Below are positions 52,006 to 59,951 of a DNA stretch of 64,000 bases, one piece after another (positions within the stretch are counted from its first letter, which is position 1; every line of letters starts with the position of its first letter). Where the stretch lies: positions 82,781-146,780 of the forward strand of contig QAKV01000033.1 in the NCBI GenBank assembly GCA_003343625.1. Reading direction: 5' to 3'. A program made the translations under genes and the position numbers. Origin of the DNA: Clostridiales bacterium (lineage in GTDB: Bacteria; Bacillota; Clostridia; Lachnospirales; Lachnospiraceae). The notes beneath the pieces were generated by a model. That model saw only the letters and a list, made by a program, of their open reading frames with translations. It did no database searches and was not told the origin of the DNA.

Positions 52006-53160
52006 ATGAAGTTTTTTCATCTTTCGGATCTGCACATCGGCCTGAGGCTGTTCAATCGGGATCTCAGGGAGGATCAGGAGTTCATCTTAAAACAGATCGT
52101 GGATCTGGCAGAGGGGGAGCGGCCGGATGCCGTGGTCGTGGCCGGCGATATTTATGACAGGGCGGTTCCGTCCGCAGAGGCGGTGGAAGCATTCGACCGC
52201 TTCATCGCGGATCTGACGGGCAGGCTTCCGGAAACCGCTGTGATGCTCATCAGCGGGAACCACGACAGCGGACAGCGGCTGAACTGCTTTCGCAGCGTGC
52301 TGGCCCGGCAGAACGTGTATATGATCGGTATGCCGCCTCAGACGAAGGAAGAGCATATCGCAAAGGTTACGTTGGAGGATCGATGGGGAAATGTGAATTT
52401 TTACCTGCTCCCCTTCGTGCGGCCCTCCATGGTTCGGCAGCTGTTGGAAAGGGAGGAGGACGAGGGCGCTCTCTCCTATGATGAGACGGTGCGCAGGTTA
52501 ATCGGGCGGGAAGTCATCGACGGGCGGGAGCGGAACGTGTTGGCGAGCCACCAGTTTTACCTTCCGAAAGGGAAAAAAGCGGAAGAAGTGGAGCGGATGG
52601 ATTCCGAGATCCGCACGGTGGGAAACATCGATGAAGTGTCGGCAGATGTGTTGGAACCTTTCGACTATGCGGCGCTGGGGCATATTCACAAGCCCATGCG
52701 GGTCGGCGGGGAATTTTACCGTTACTGCGGCACGCCTCTGGCCTGCTCGATCAGCGAGGCGGGGCAGCAGAAGAGCGTCCTTTCGGTGGAATTGCGGGAA
52801 AAGGGAGAAATTTCCATCCGGGAGCTGCCCCTGGTTCCTATGCGCCAGGTGCGAGTGATCCGTGGCGCTTTGGAAGAAATCGTCAGCCGGGGATGCGACG
52901 ACTATGTGACCGCAGTGCTCACGGATCGGGAAATGCCGGATGGGGCGGAGGCGCAGGATCGCCTTCGGCGCGCTTTTCCCAACCTTTTGGAGATTCGCAG
53001 GGAGATCGTGCGGAGGGCGGACTATGGCCAGGAGCGGGTTCCGGCGCCGGATCTGGATCCCTTTGAGCTCTGCTGCTCCTTTCTAAAGGACGCTGATGAA
53101 GAGGAAAAGGCGATTTTGCGGGAAGTGATCAACGCGGCGAAGGAGGGAAACCGGGGATGA
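52006..53160 (+). CDS. sbcD: Exonuclease SbcD (Mre11-like subunit)
   Basis: A 384-residue metallophosphoesterase nuclease. FHLSDLHIGLRL, VVAGDIYDRAVPS, LISGNHDSGQRL, LASHQFY and AALGHIHKPM supply the phosphoesterase motifs in order. With SbcC it forms the Mre11/Rad50-like complex that opens hairpins and processes protein-blocked DNA ends. The stop overlaps the sbcC start (ATGA), so subunits are made together. It lies about 3.6 kb ahead of the cas operon. Confidence 0.95.
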   Translation: MKFFHLSDLHIGLRLFNRDLREDQEFILKQIVDLAEGERPDAVVVAGDIYDRAVPSAEAVEAFDRFIADLTGRLPETAVMLISGNHDSGQRLNCFRSVLARQNVYMIGMPPQTKEEHIAKVTLEDRWGNVNFYLLPFVRPSMVRQLLEREEDEGALSYDETVRRLIGREVIDGRERNVLASHQFYLPKGKKAEEVERMDSEIRTVGNIDEVSADVLEPFDYAALGHIHKPMRVGGEFYRYCGTPLACSISEAGQQKSVLSVELREKGEISIRELPLVPMRQVRVIRGALEEIVSRGCDDYVTAVLTDREMPDGAEAQDRLRRAFPNLLEIRREIVRRADYGQERVPAPDLDPFELCCSFLKDADEEEKAILREVINAAKEGNRG

Positions 53161-56100
53161 GACCGCTGAAACTGACAATGCAGGCGTTCGGCTCCTATGG
53201 GAGGCGGACGGTCATCGATTTTGAAAAGGCAAATCAGAATCTGTTTCTGATCGCCGGGGATACCGGCGCCGGGAAGACTACGATTTTCGACGCCATCGTG
53301 TTCGCTCTCTACGGGGAGGCCAGCTCCGGACTGAACAAAAAAGACGGAACCGAGCTGCAGAGCCAGTTCGCCGGCAGCGAAGTGGAACCCTTTGTGGAAC
53401 TGGTCTTTTCGGAGGGGGCCGGAGCGGATCCCGCAGCGCGCGCGGAGTATGTTGTCCGCCGCGTTCCCCGACATGTGCGGCCGCTCAGAAGGGGAAAGGG
53501 CGTGAAGGAGGAGAGCGGGTCGGTCTCTTTGGCGATGCCGGACGGGACGGAATATCCCCGGAAGGAAACGGATAAAAAGCTGGAGGAGCTGGTTGGTCTG
53601 ACGAAAAATCAGTTTATGCAGGTTGCCATGATCGCTCAGGGAGAATTCATGGAACTGCTCCGGGCCAAATCCGACGAGAAACGGGAAATTTTTCGAAGGC
53701 TGTTTCATACGGAACTGTATCGGGATATCGTGGAAGAACTGGGGCGGCGCCGGAAGGAAAAGCAGAAGGAGATGGCGCAGATCCGAACCGCCTGTCAGAC
53801 CGAAGCTTCCCATGTGGAGATCCCGGAGGAATACGAAAATGCGGGACAACTGGCAGATCTGAAGGCTGAGATCGAAGGGGAAGGGACGTTTTCCGCTGCG
53901 GCCATGGAAGAGTTCCTGACGGAATTGAATCTTCTCTGCGCCTGGCTGAAGGATCGCGGCGAGGCGGCGGAGAAGGAACGAGCCGCAGCGGAATCGATTT
54001 ATCTGGAAAAGAGGGATGCCGTCGCTGCGGCCCGTCACCTTCTGGAGCGGTTCGGCGAACTGGAACAGGCCGAGCGGGAATTGAAGGAATGTGCCGCAGC
54101 CTCGCCGTGGGTGGAGGAAACCGTCGGATTGATCGCCGGAATCCGGGCAGCCTATGAAATCCGGGCCGTTTTTCTGCGGTGCGAAGACAGCGGGAAAATC
54201 TTGGCCGACAGAAAGAAAAATCTGGCCGAACAGAGAGAAAAGCTGCCGGAATACGAGAAAATCACAACATCCGCCCGGGAATTGGAGAGGGAGGCCGGAC
54301 AGCGGCAGGAGGAGGAAATCCAGCGCTGTGCCACTGTATCCGAACGCGTGAAAAAGGCATTGGAGTCGTTCGCCAAAATCCGGGAAGCGAAGGCGGATTT
54401 GGGTTCCAAAGAGGCGGACGCCCAAAAGGCAGCGGCGGGGATGCAGGCTGCCCGGAAGAGCCTGTCCGATTTGGAGGAGCAGGAGCGGGAACAAAGAAAG
54501 CAGGAGGAAGCGCTGGCCGGGACGTCCGCCCTGGCGGAACGGTGGAAGGGCGAATGCGCCCAAAAGGCCGGACTGGATGCGGATCTCGGCGCGCTGGATA
54601 AGCTCCGCAAGGAAGAGCAAAACCAGAAAATCCGTGCCGGACAGGCAATAGAGACTTATCGCCAGGCCAGCGCGGCCTATGAAAAAAAGAATGCGGAATA
54701 TGAAACTATGCGCCGGGAATTTCTGAACGCCCAGGCGGGCTTTTTGGCGGCCCAACAGCTGAAAGAGGGGCAACCCTGCCCGGTCTGCGGCTCCCTGGAT
54801 CATCCCCGGCCCTGCCGGCTGGAAGAAGTGCATCGAAACCTGTCCAGAGAAGCCCTGGACGCATCCGGAGAAGCGGTGAATCGTCTGCGCGACGTACAGG
54901 AACGAGCCGCATCGGAAGCCCATGCGTCCCGCGAGCTGGCGGAGGAAAAGGAGGAGCGGTTCCGGGAGGCGGCGGGGCAGTTCTTCCGGAGACTTTGGGA
55001 AAGTCTGCCCGCCGGCATCTCCGTTTCCGGGAAGCCGGACGAGACGGATATCCGTGAAACGGAGATCGAGGCCGCACGCAATGCGTTGGAACGATGGGGA
55101 CAACTGCTGTCGGCTCAGGCGGACGATCTTAGCGGCAAGGAGGAAAAACTGCGGCGGGTAAAAGCTTTTCTGAACGGGCTGGAAGAAAGAAAGGCGGAAG
55201 GCAGAGCATGGGTGCAGCGGGCGGAGGAAAGCGCTGCTGCGGCTCAGGCGGCGTTGGAACGGAGCCGTGCCGCGTTGGAAAGCCTGGAAGTTTCCGGGGA
55301 ATTTCCGGAAGAGGCGGCTGCCCGGAGCGCCCTGGAGGAAGCGCAGCGGGCTCTGGAAGAGAAGAAAAGGGCCTGCAGCAGCGCCCAACGGGCGGCCCGG
55401 GAAAGCGAGGAACGGCAGAAAAGAACGGAAACCCTGATTCGGCGCTATGAACAGGAATTGCCGGGACTGGAAGAAGAATGGACCGCGAGAAAACAGGAAT
55501 ATGAAAAGATTCTGACGGAAAAAGGGATGGGCGAAAACGGGTGGAAATCCCTCGTTGAGCGATACCGGCAGAGCCAGGCGGAAGACCTCCAGCAGAAGGT
55601 GGAGGCCTGCAGGCGAAAGGAAGCGGCAGCCCTTCAGTTACGGGATACCGCACAAAAGGCGATCGGGGGCCGCCCCCGCCCTGCGCTGGAAGAATTGGGG
55701 GCTGCTCTGGAGGAAGCCGGGAAGCGAAAGGAAGAGGCGCAGGGGCGTGCGAATCTCATTCGGGAACAATATCGGATAAACGACGGCGCATATCGGTCTC
55801 TGGCACCGAAGATGGAAGAGCGGGGCGCGCTTATGGCCCGGTATCAGCGTATCGATGGGCTTTACAGCCTGTTGGCCGGAAACGTTTCCGGTTCCCGGAT
55901 GGATATCGAGACATTCGTGCAGCGCCGTTACCTGGAGCGGATTCTGGATCGGGCGAACCGGAGGTTTGCGGAGATGTCGGCGGGGCAGTTTACGTTACGG
56001 CTGCGGGATCTGGAAAGCGCCGGCGTGGGGAAAAACCGGGGACTGGATCTGATGGTCTATTCGGCCGTCACGGGAAAAGAACGGGAAGTCCGTACCCTTT

Positions 56101-56390
56101 CCGGCGGGGAGTCCTTCATGGCAGCGCTTTCGCTGGCCTTAGGCATGGCGGATCAGATCCAGGAGAGTTCCGCGGCGGTCCATCTGGACATGATGTTCAT
56201 CGACGAGGGCTTCGGTTCCCTGGACGAACATTCCCGGGATCAGGCCGTAAGGGTTTTGCAGGAAATGGCCGGCGGCTCGAAGCTCATAGGAATCATTTCC
56301 CACGTGACGGAGCTGAAACAGGAAATTGAAGACCAGCTGATTGTCACAAAGGATGAGGAGGGAAGCCATGTGAGGTGGCAGATCAGTTGA
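53157..56390 (+). CDS. sbcC: Exonuclease SbcC (Rad50-like SMC ATPase)
   Basis: A 1077-residue SMC-family ATPase: Walker A GDTGAGKTTIFDAI near residue 35, two long coiled-coil arms rich in Glu, Arg and Ala, a zinc hook CPVC (541-544), then the C-terminal lobe with LSGGESFMAALSLALGMA and LDMMFIDEGFGSLDE. Length and layout are typical. It dimerises through the hook and drives SbcD nuclease activity. A hairpin follows the gene. Confidence 0.95.
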   Translation: MRPLKLTMQAFGSYGRRTVIDFEKANQNLFLIAGDTGAGKTTIFDAIVFALYGEASSGLNKKDGTELQSQFAGSEVEPFVELVFSEGAGADPAARAEYVVRRVPRHVRPLRRGKGVKEESGSVSLAMPDGTEYPRKETDKKLEELVGLTKNQFMQVAMIAQGEFMELLRAKSDEKREIFRRLFHTELYRDIVEELGRRRKEKQKEMAQIRTACQTEASHVEIPEEYENAGQLADLKAEIEGEGTFSAAAMEEFLTELNLLCAWLKDRGEAAEKERAAAESIYLEKRDAVAAARHLLERFGELEQAERELKECAAASPWVEETVGLIAGIRAAYEIRAVFLRCEDSGKILADRKKNLAEQREKLPEYEKITTSARELEREAGQRQEEEIQRCATVSERVKKALESFAKIREAKADLGSKEADAQKAAAGMQAARKSLSDLEEQEREQRKQEEALAGTSALAERWKGECAQKAGLDADLGALDKLRKEEQNQKIRAGQAIETYRQASAAYEKKNAEYETMRREFLNAQAGFLAAQQLKEGQPCPVCGSLDHPRPCRLEEVHRNLSREALDASGEAVNRLRDVQERAASEAHASRELAEEKEERFREAAGQFFRRLWESLPAGISVSGKPDETDIRETEIEAARNALERWGQLLSAQADDLSGKEEKLRRVKAFLNGLEERKAEGRAWVQRAEESAAAAQAALERSRAALESLEVSGEFPEEAAARSALEEAQRALEEKKRACSSAQRAARESEERQKRTETLIRRYEQELPGLEEEWTARKQEYEKILTEKGMGENGWKSLVERYRQSQAEDLQQKVEACRRKEAAALQLRDTAQKAIGGRPRPALEELGAALEEAGKRKEEAQGRANLIREQYRINDGAYRSLAPKMEERGALMARYQRIDGLYSLLAGNVSGSRMDIETFVQRRYLERILDRANRRFAEMSAGQFTLRLRDLESAGVGKNRGLDLMVYSAVTGKEREVRTLSGGESFMAALSLALGMADQIQESSAAVHLDMMFIDEGFGSLDEHSRDQAVRVLQEMAGGSKLIGIISHVTELKQEIEDQLIVTKDEEGSHVRWQIS

Positions 56391-56402
56391 GGGGGAAGAA
56401 AG

Positions 56403-56461
56403 CAAAAAAAATTCCTTATCCGGAAAACAAATTATGAGAAATGTTTTCGGATAAGGAATTC
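56403..56461. terminator. Hairpin after sbcC
   Basis: ATTCCTTATCCG...AAAAC (about 56410-56427) pairs with GTTTTCGGATAAGGAAT (about 56443-56459) with one bulged base. The A-rich left flank gives a T-tract only on the minus strand; on the + strand the stem lacks Ts, so its direction is uncertain. Confidence 0.5.
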
Positions 56462-56690
56462 TCTGGGGAAATTGCCTTTAAATTCTTTTCAATCCGCAAG
56501 TAAATTACTTGACAGAGTAATAGTAGCATAGATGAAGAATGAAATCAATTCGTAAGAAGATTTTTTGTTCCTGGTGATTATCTAAACGCTCAAACAAAGG
56601 AGTATGGAGAACGTTAAAAATTGAGAGAGGTTATTTATGGATGTGTGCAAATGAACAAAAATATATACTCGAATTAAAAGGAATATCTTA
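56462..56690. other. AT-rich gap ahead of the cas operon
   Basis: No gene, CRISPR repeat or leader recognised. The base composition changes here from the GC-rich sbcC to AT-rich, marking the likely left boundary of the CRISPR-Cas segment. Confidence 0.4.
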
Positions 56691-56719
56691 TTGAAATCAG
56701 ACTGTGGATGTTGTATAAT
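56691..56719 (+). promoter_or_regulatory. Promoter of the cas operon
   Basis: TTGAAA (56691-56696), 17 bases, TATAAT (56714-56719): a near-consensus vegetative promoter 47 bases before cas3, suggesting constitutive expression. Confidence 0.75.
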
Positions 56720-56766
56720 AAAAAATAAAAAATATTCTCAATTTTCGTATATAAAAGGAAGGGTGT

Positions 56767-59148
56767 ATGATAGCGCACAAACGGGAATCCGACGGAAAAG
56801 AACAGAGCCTTCGAGAACACAGCAGGAACGTATCGAAATTATGTCGTTTAGCTGCGGAGGATATTCGCCTGGAAAAGTTGGCCGAGTTGACGGGGTTGCT
56901 GCACGATTTGGGGAAAGGCATAAAAGATTTTCAGAATTATTTGCGGGGAAGCGACAATAAGCATCCGTTTCATGCCGGCATCGGCGCACTTTTTGCCTGG
57001 AAAAAGTGGGGATGTGACAACCAAAATGTCAGAGAAAGAAGGAATGCTCAGCTGATTTCTCTATGTATCTATGGGCATCATGCGGGACTTCCGGACTGTC
57101 TTAACGATTCGGGCCATTCCCCATATCTGGATGGTTTGCAGGATCAACGGAACGATTATTTTGAGGAAGCAATCGAAAATTTTTATAAAGAGGTTGCTTC
57201 GGAGGAAGAACTGGATGCTCTCTTTGCAGATGCAAATAGAGAGCTGGAGGAATGGAAGGCGGACAGGAGTTCTTTTGACTTCGGGATGATTGTCAGGCTG
57301 GTGTTGAGCGTTCTCGTGGATGCAGACAGATGGGATTCCGCGTGTTTTGAATATGAAACGGATCCTTTTGCAACTCAGCAGAAAAGGTATCCGGATTGGG
57401 AGAAGCTGATCATAGCGCTTGAAGGATGTTTGCAGCAGTTCCCACAAGAGGGAAGGCTGGATGAGATACGTCGAGGGATATCGGAATCTTGTAGGGTTGC
57501 AGGAGAAAGCGGAACGGGAATTTATACCCTGTCCGTTCCAACTGGAGGCGGCAAGACCTATTCGAGTCTGCGGTTTGCACTTTATCAGGCAAAAAGGAAC
57601 GGACAAGGACGAATTTTCTATTTTATTCCGATGAATACGATATTGGATCAGAATTCAGAGGATATTAGAAAAGCGCTCAAAAACTATCCATCCATATTGG
57701 AACATCACTCGGACATCGTCCTGGAAAAAGAACAGGAAGAAGAGAACTATCGCAGGTTGTCGGAACGATGGGAAAGCGATATTATTTTGACCAGCCTTGT
57801 TCAGTTTTTGGAGGTGCTGTTTCAAAATGGGAATGGAAAAGTCAGAAGAATGTATCGGTTAGCTAATTCAGTTCTAATTTTTGATGAAATTCAGGCTTTG
57901 CCCAAGAAGTGCAGGGGATTATTCCGGTTAGCGATCCAGTTTTTGGTGCAGTATTGCAAGTGTACTGTTTTATTATGTACAGCAACACAGCCGGCTCTTG
58001 GAGTGAAGGCGAAAGAAGTGATGCCGGATGTAGAGGCGCTGTATCGGGAGCTAAAGCGTGTGGAATATATTCCGCAGTTGGAAGGACGAACCTATCAAAA
58101 TGCGGCGGAGGATATTATTTGCTTTTTTCAAAGGAAAAAATCGGTGCTGATGATCGTAAATACCAAAGAGGCTGCATGGACGATTTTCAGAGGAGTATCA
58201 GATCGACTACAGGCATCGGGCTTTTACTCCGCAGAGATGAAATCCGGCTTATCGGATAATGAACTGGAAGAGTTAGCCGAAAAGAGCACTGAAAAAGAGA
58301 TCCTATGCGTACATCTCAGCACGAATATGTGTCCAGCACATCGAAAAGAAATCTTGCGATGGATGAAAGCATGGCTACGGCAAAAGAAACAGGTTTGCTG
58401 TGTCTCCACAGCCCTGATTGAGGCGGGAATCAATGTGAGTTTTCCGATTGTTATCCGCAGTTTGGCAGGAATTCCGAGCGTTATTCAGGCAGCGGGGCGA
58501 TGCAACCGAAACTGCGAGGCAGATCAAGGAGAGGTGTATCTGTGGAATCTTATGGAAGAAAAGCTGAGCCGTTTGCCAGATATTCAGAAAGGAAAAGAGA
58601 TCAGCCTGAATTTACTCAGCGAACCGGGAAAAGCGGCGAAAATAGGGACACCAAAGATGATAGAAGATTATTTTGATAGAGAAAAAACGTATGCGCAGAA
58701 AGTGGAAAGATATCCATATCCACAGTGGAATTCGGATCTGGTTACAATGCTTTCTGCCAATAACGAGTGCCGGATGGCAGCTGGGGGAATGCAGAATACT
58801 CCGCTTTCCCATCTGAGCAAGCGGCTTCACCAGAGCTTTCGGACGGCAGGAGCTTATTTTCAGGTGATTGATGAGAAAACGAAAAGCGTTCTGGTTCCGT
58901 ACCGCAGGGGAAAGGAATTGATCGAAAAACTGTCCAGTCGGCATACATTGGGAGAAGAGAACCGGTATTTAAAAGAAGCGCAGCAGTATAGCGTGAAGTT
59001 ATACGAACATGTTTATACACGACTGGCTAAGGAAGGGGCTTTGCATGCAATAAGAGAGCCGGGAATATTGGCATTAAAAGAGGAGTATTATGATGCGGGA
59101 TCAGGGGTTTTATTAACGCCCCAAGAAATGCAGGATCTCATTTATTGA
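56767..59148 (+). CDS. cas3: CRISPR-associated helicase-nuclease Cas3, type I-C
   Basis: A 793-residue Cas3 with an N-terminal HD nuclease (H18, LLHDLGK with His46-Asp47, HAG near 69 and GHHAGL near 104) and a superfamily 2 helicase (VPTGGGKT 257-264, FDEIQALP with DEIQ at 373-376, LCTATQPAL, and IPSVIQAAGRCNRN). The motifs needed for unwinding and shredding target DNA are present. AAAGGAAGGG precedes the ATG. It heads cas3-cas5-cas8c-cas7-cas4, the usual type I-C order. The gene is AT-richer than the chromosome to its left. Confidence 0.96.
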   Translation: MIAHKRESDGKEQSLREHSRNVSKLCRLAAEDIRLEKLAELTGLLHDLGKGIKDFQNYLRGSDNKHPFHAGIGALFAWKKWGCDNQNVRERRNAQLISLCIYGHHAGLPDCLNDSGHSPYLDGLQDQRNDYFEEAIENFYKEVASEEELDALFADANRELEEWKADRSSFDFGMIVRLVLSVLVDADRWDSACFEYETDPFATQQKRYPDWEKLIIALEGCLQQFPQEGRLDEIRRGISESCRVAGESGTGIYTLSVPTGGGKTYSSLRFALYQAKRNGQGRIFYFIPMNTILDQNSEDIRKALKNYPSILEHHSDIVLEKEQEEENYRRLSERWESDIILTSLVQFLEVLFQNGNGKVRRMYRLANSVLIFDEIQALPKKCRGLFRLAIQFLVQYCKCTVLLCTATQPALGVKAKEVMPDVEALYRELKRVEYIPQLEGRTYQNAAEDIICFFQRKKSVLMIVNTKEAAWTIFRGVSDRLQASGFYSAEMKSGLSDNELEELAEKSTEKEILCVHLSTNMCPAHRKEILRWMKAWLRQKKQVCCVSTALIEAGINVSFPIVIRSLAGIPSVIQAAGRCNRNCEADQGEVYLWNLMEEKLSRLPDIQKGKEISLNLLSEPGKAAKIGTPKMIEDYFDREKTYAQKVERYPYPQWNSDLVTMLSANNECRMAAGGMQNTPLSHLSKRLHQSFRTAGAYFQVIDEKTKSVLVPYRRGKELIEKLSSRHTLGEENRYLKEAQQYSVKLYEHVYTRLAKEGALHAIREPGILALKEEYYDAGSGVLLTPQEMQDLIY

Positions 59149-59174
59149 TCTAAAAAAAGAAGGAGGGGTACGAT

Positions 59175-59951
59175 TTGAAGATCAGAAATCAGATTGAGTA
59201 TTGTGTATCGGGGAAATATGCGCTGTTCAGCGATCCGATAACCAGGATGGGAGGAGAAAAGTTTACCTATCTGGTTCCAACCTATCAGGCGTTGAAAGGA
59301 ATTACGGAAAGCATATATTGGAAACCATCCATCATTTGGATTCTGGATGAAGTGAGGATTATGAATCCGATTCGTACAGAGTCTAAAAATATTCGTCCCA
59401 TCAGTTATCTCGCGCCTAAGAATACCCTGTCCGTTTATACTTACCTGACGGACGTATCCTATCAGGTTCGTGCACACTTTATATTTAATGAAAACCGCCG
59501 CGAAGAACTGGGAGATGATTTCAATGAAAATAAGCATCACAATGTTGCGAAACGGATGGTGGAAAAGGGAGGCCGCAGAGATGTTTTTTTAGGGACGAGG
59601 GAATGCCAGGGATATGTGGAGCCTTGCATTTTTGGAGAAGGAACAGGATATTATGACAGCCGGGGAGAATTGGATTTTGGAGTGATGTTCCACGGCTTCG
59701 ATTATCCGGATGAAACGGGAGAAGAATGGATGTCTGCCAGATTTTGGAGGCCGAGGATGAAAGACGGGGTGATCCGGTTTTCTTCACCGGATGAAATTGG
59801 GACGGAGATGCGGCAAAAAATTCGTGCGACGAAAGCAAAAAAGTTTGGAAGGGAGAGGAATAATTTCAGCGGTTTACAGGAAGAAGGGTTGGTAGAAGAA
59901 TTGCTTGGAAAAGGAGGAGAGGCAGATGTCGTTGATGCAGAAATTGTGTGA
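59175..59951 (+). CDS. cas5c: Type I-C Cas5 (Cas5c/d), crRNA-processing endonuclease
   Basis: A 258-residue Cas5 of the I-C type, which replaces Cas6 and cuts pre-crRNA. VSGKYALFSDPITRMGGEKFTY with LVPTYQALKGI is the conserved N-terminal RAMP segment; ENKHHNVAKRM contains the Lys-His pair that with a Tyr forms the catalytic site in Bacillus halodurans Cas5d. The C-terminus is longer and acidic. The start is TTG at 59175 after AGGAGGGG. It overlaps the first bases of cas8c. Confidence 0.94.
   Translation: MKIRNQIEYCVSGKYALFSDPITRMGGEKFTYLVPTYQALKGITESIYWKPSIIWILDEVRIMNPIRTESKNIRPISYLAPKNTLSVYTYLTDVSYQVRAHFIFNENRREELGDDFNENKHHNVAKRMVEKGGRRDVFLGTRECQGYVEPCIFGEGTGYYDSRGELDFGVMFHGFDYPDETGEEWMSARFWRPRMKDGVIRFSSPDEIGTEMRQKIRATKAKKFGRERNNFSGLQEEGLVEELLGKGGEADVVDAEIV

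Noticed and set aside
53022..55388. A 788-codon open frame on the minus strand
   Set aside because: Antisense shadow of sbcC; the coding strand has all SMC motifs and the reverse frame has none.
56462..56766. Possible CRISPR array or leader before cas3
   Set aside because: No direct repeats of CRISPR length were found in this gap; the array in I-C loci normally follows cas2, beyond the right end of the window.
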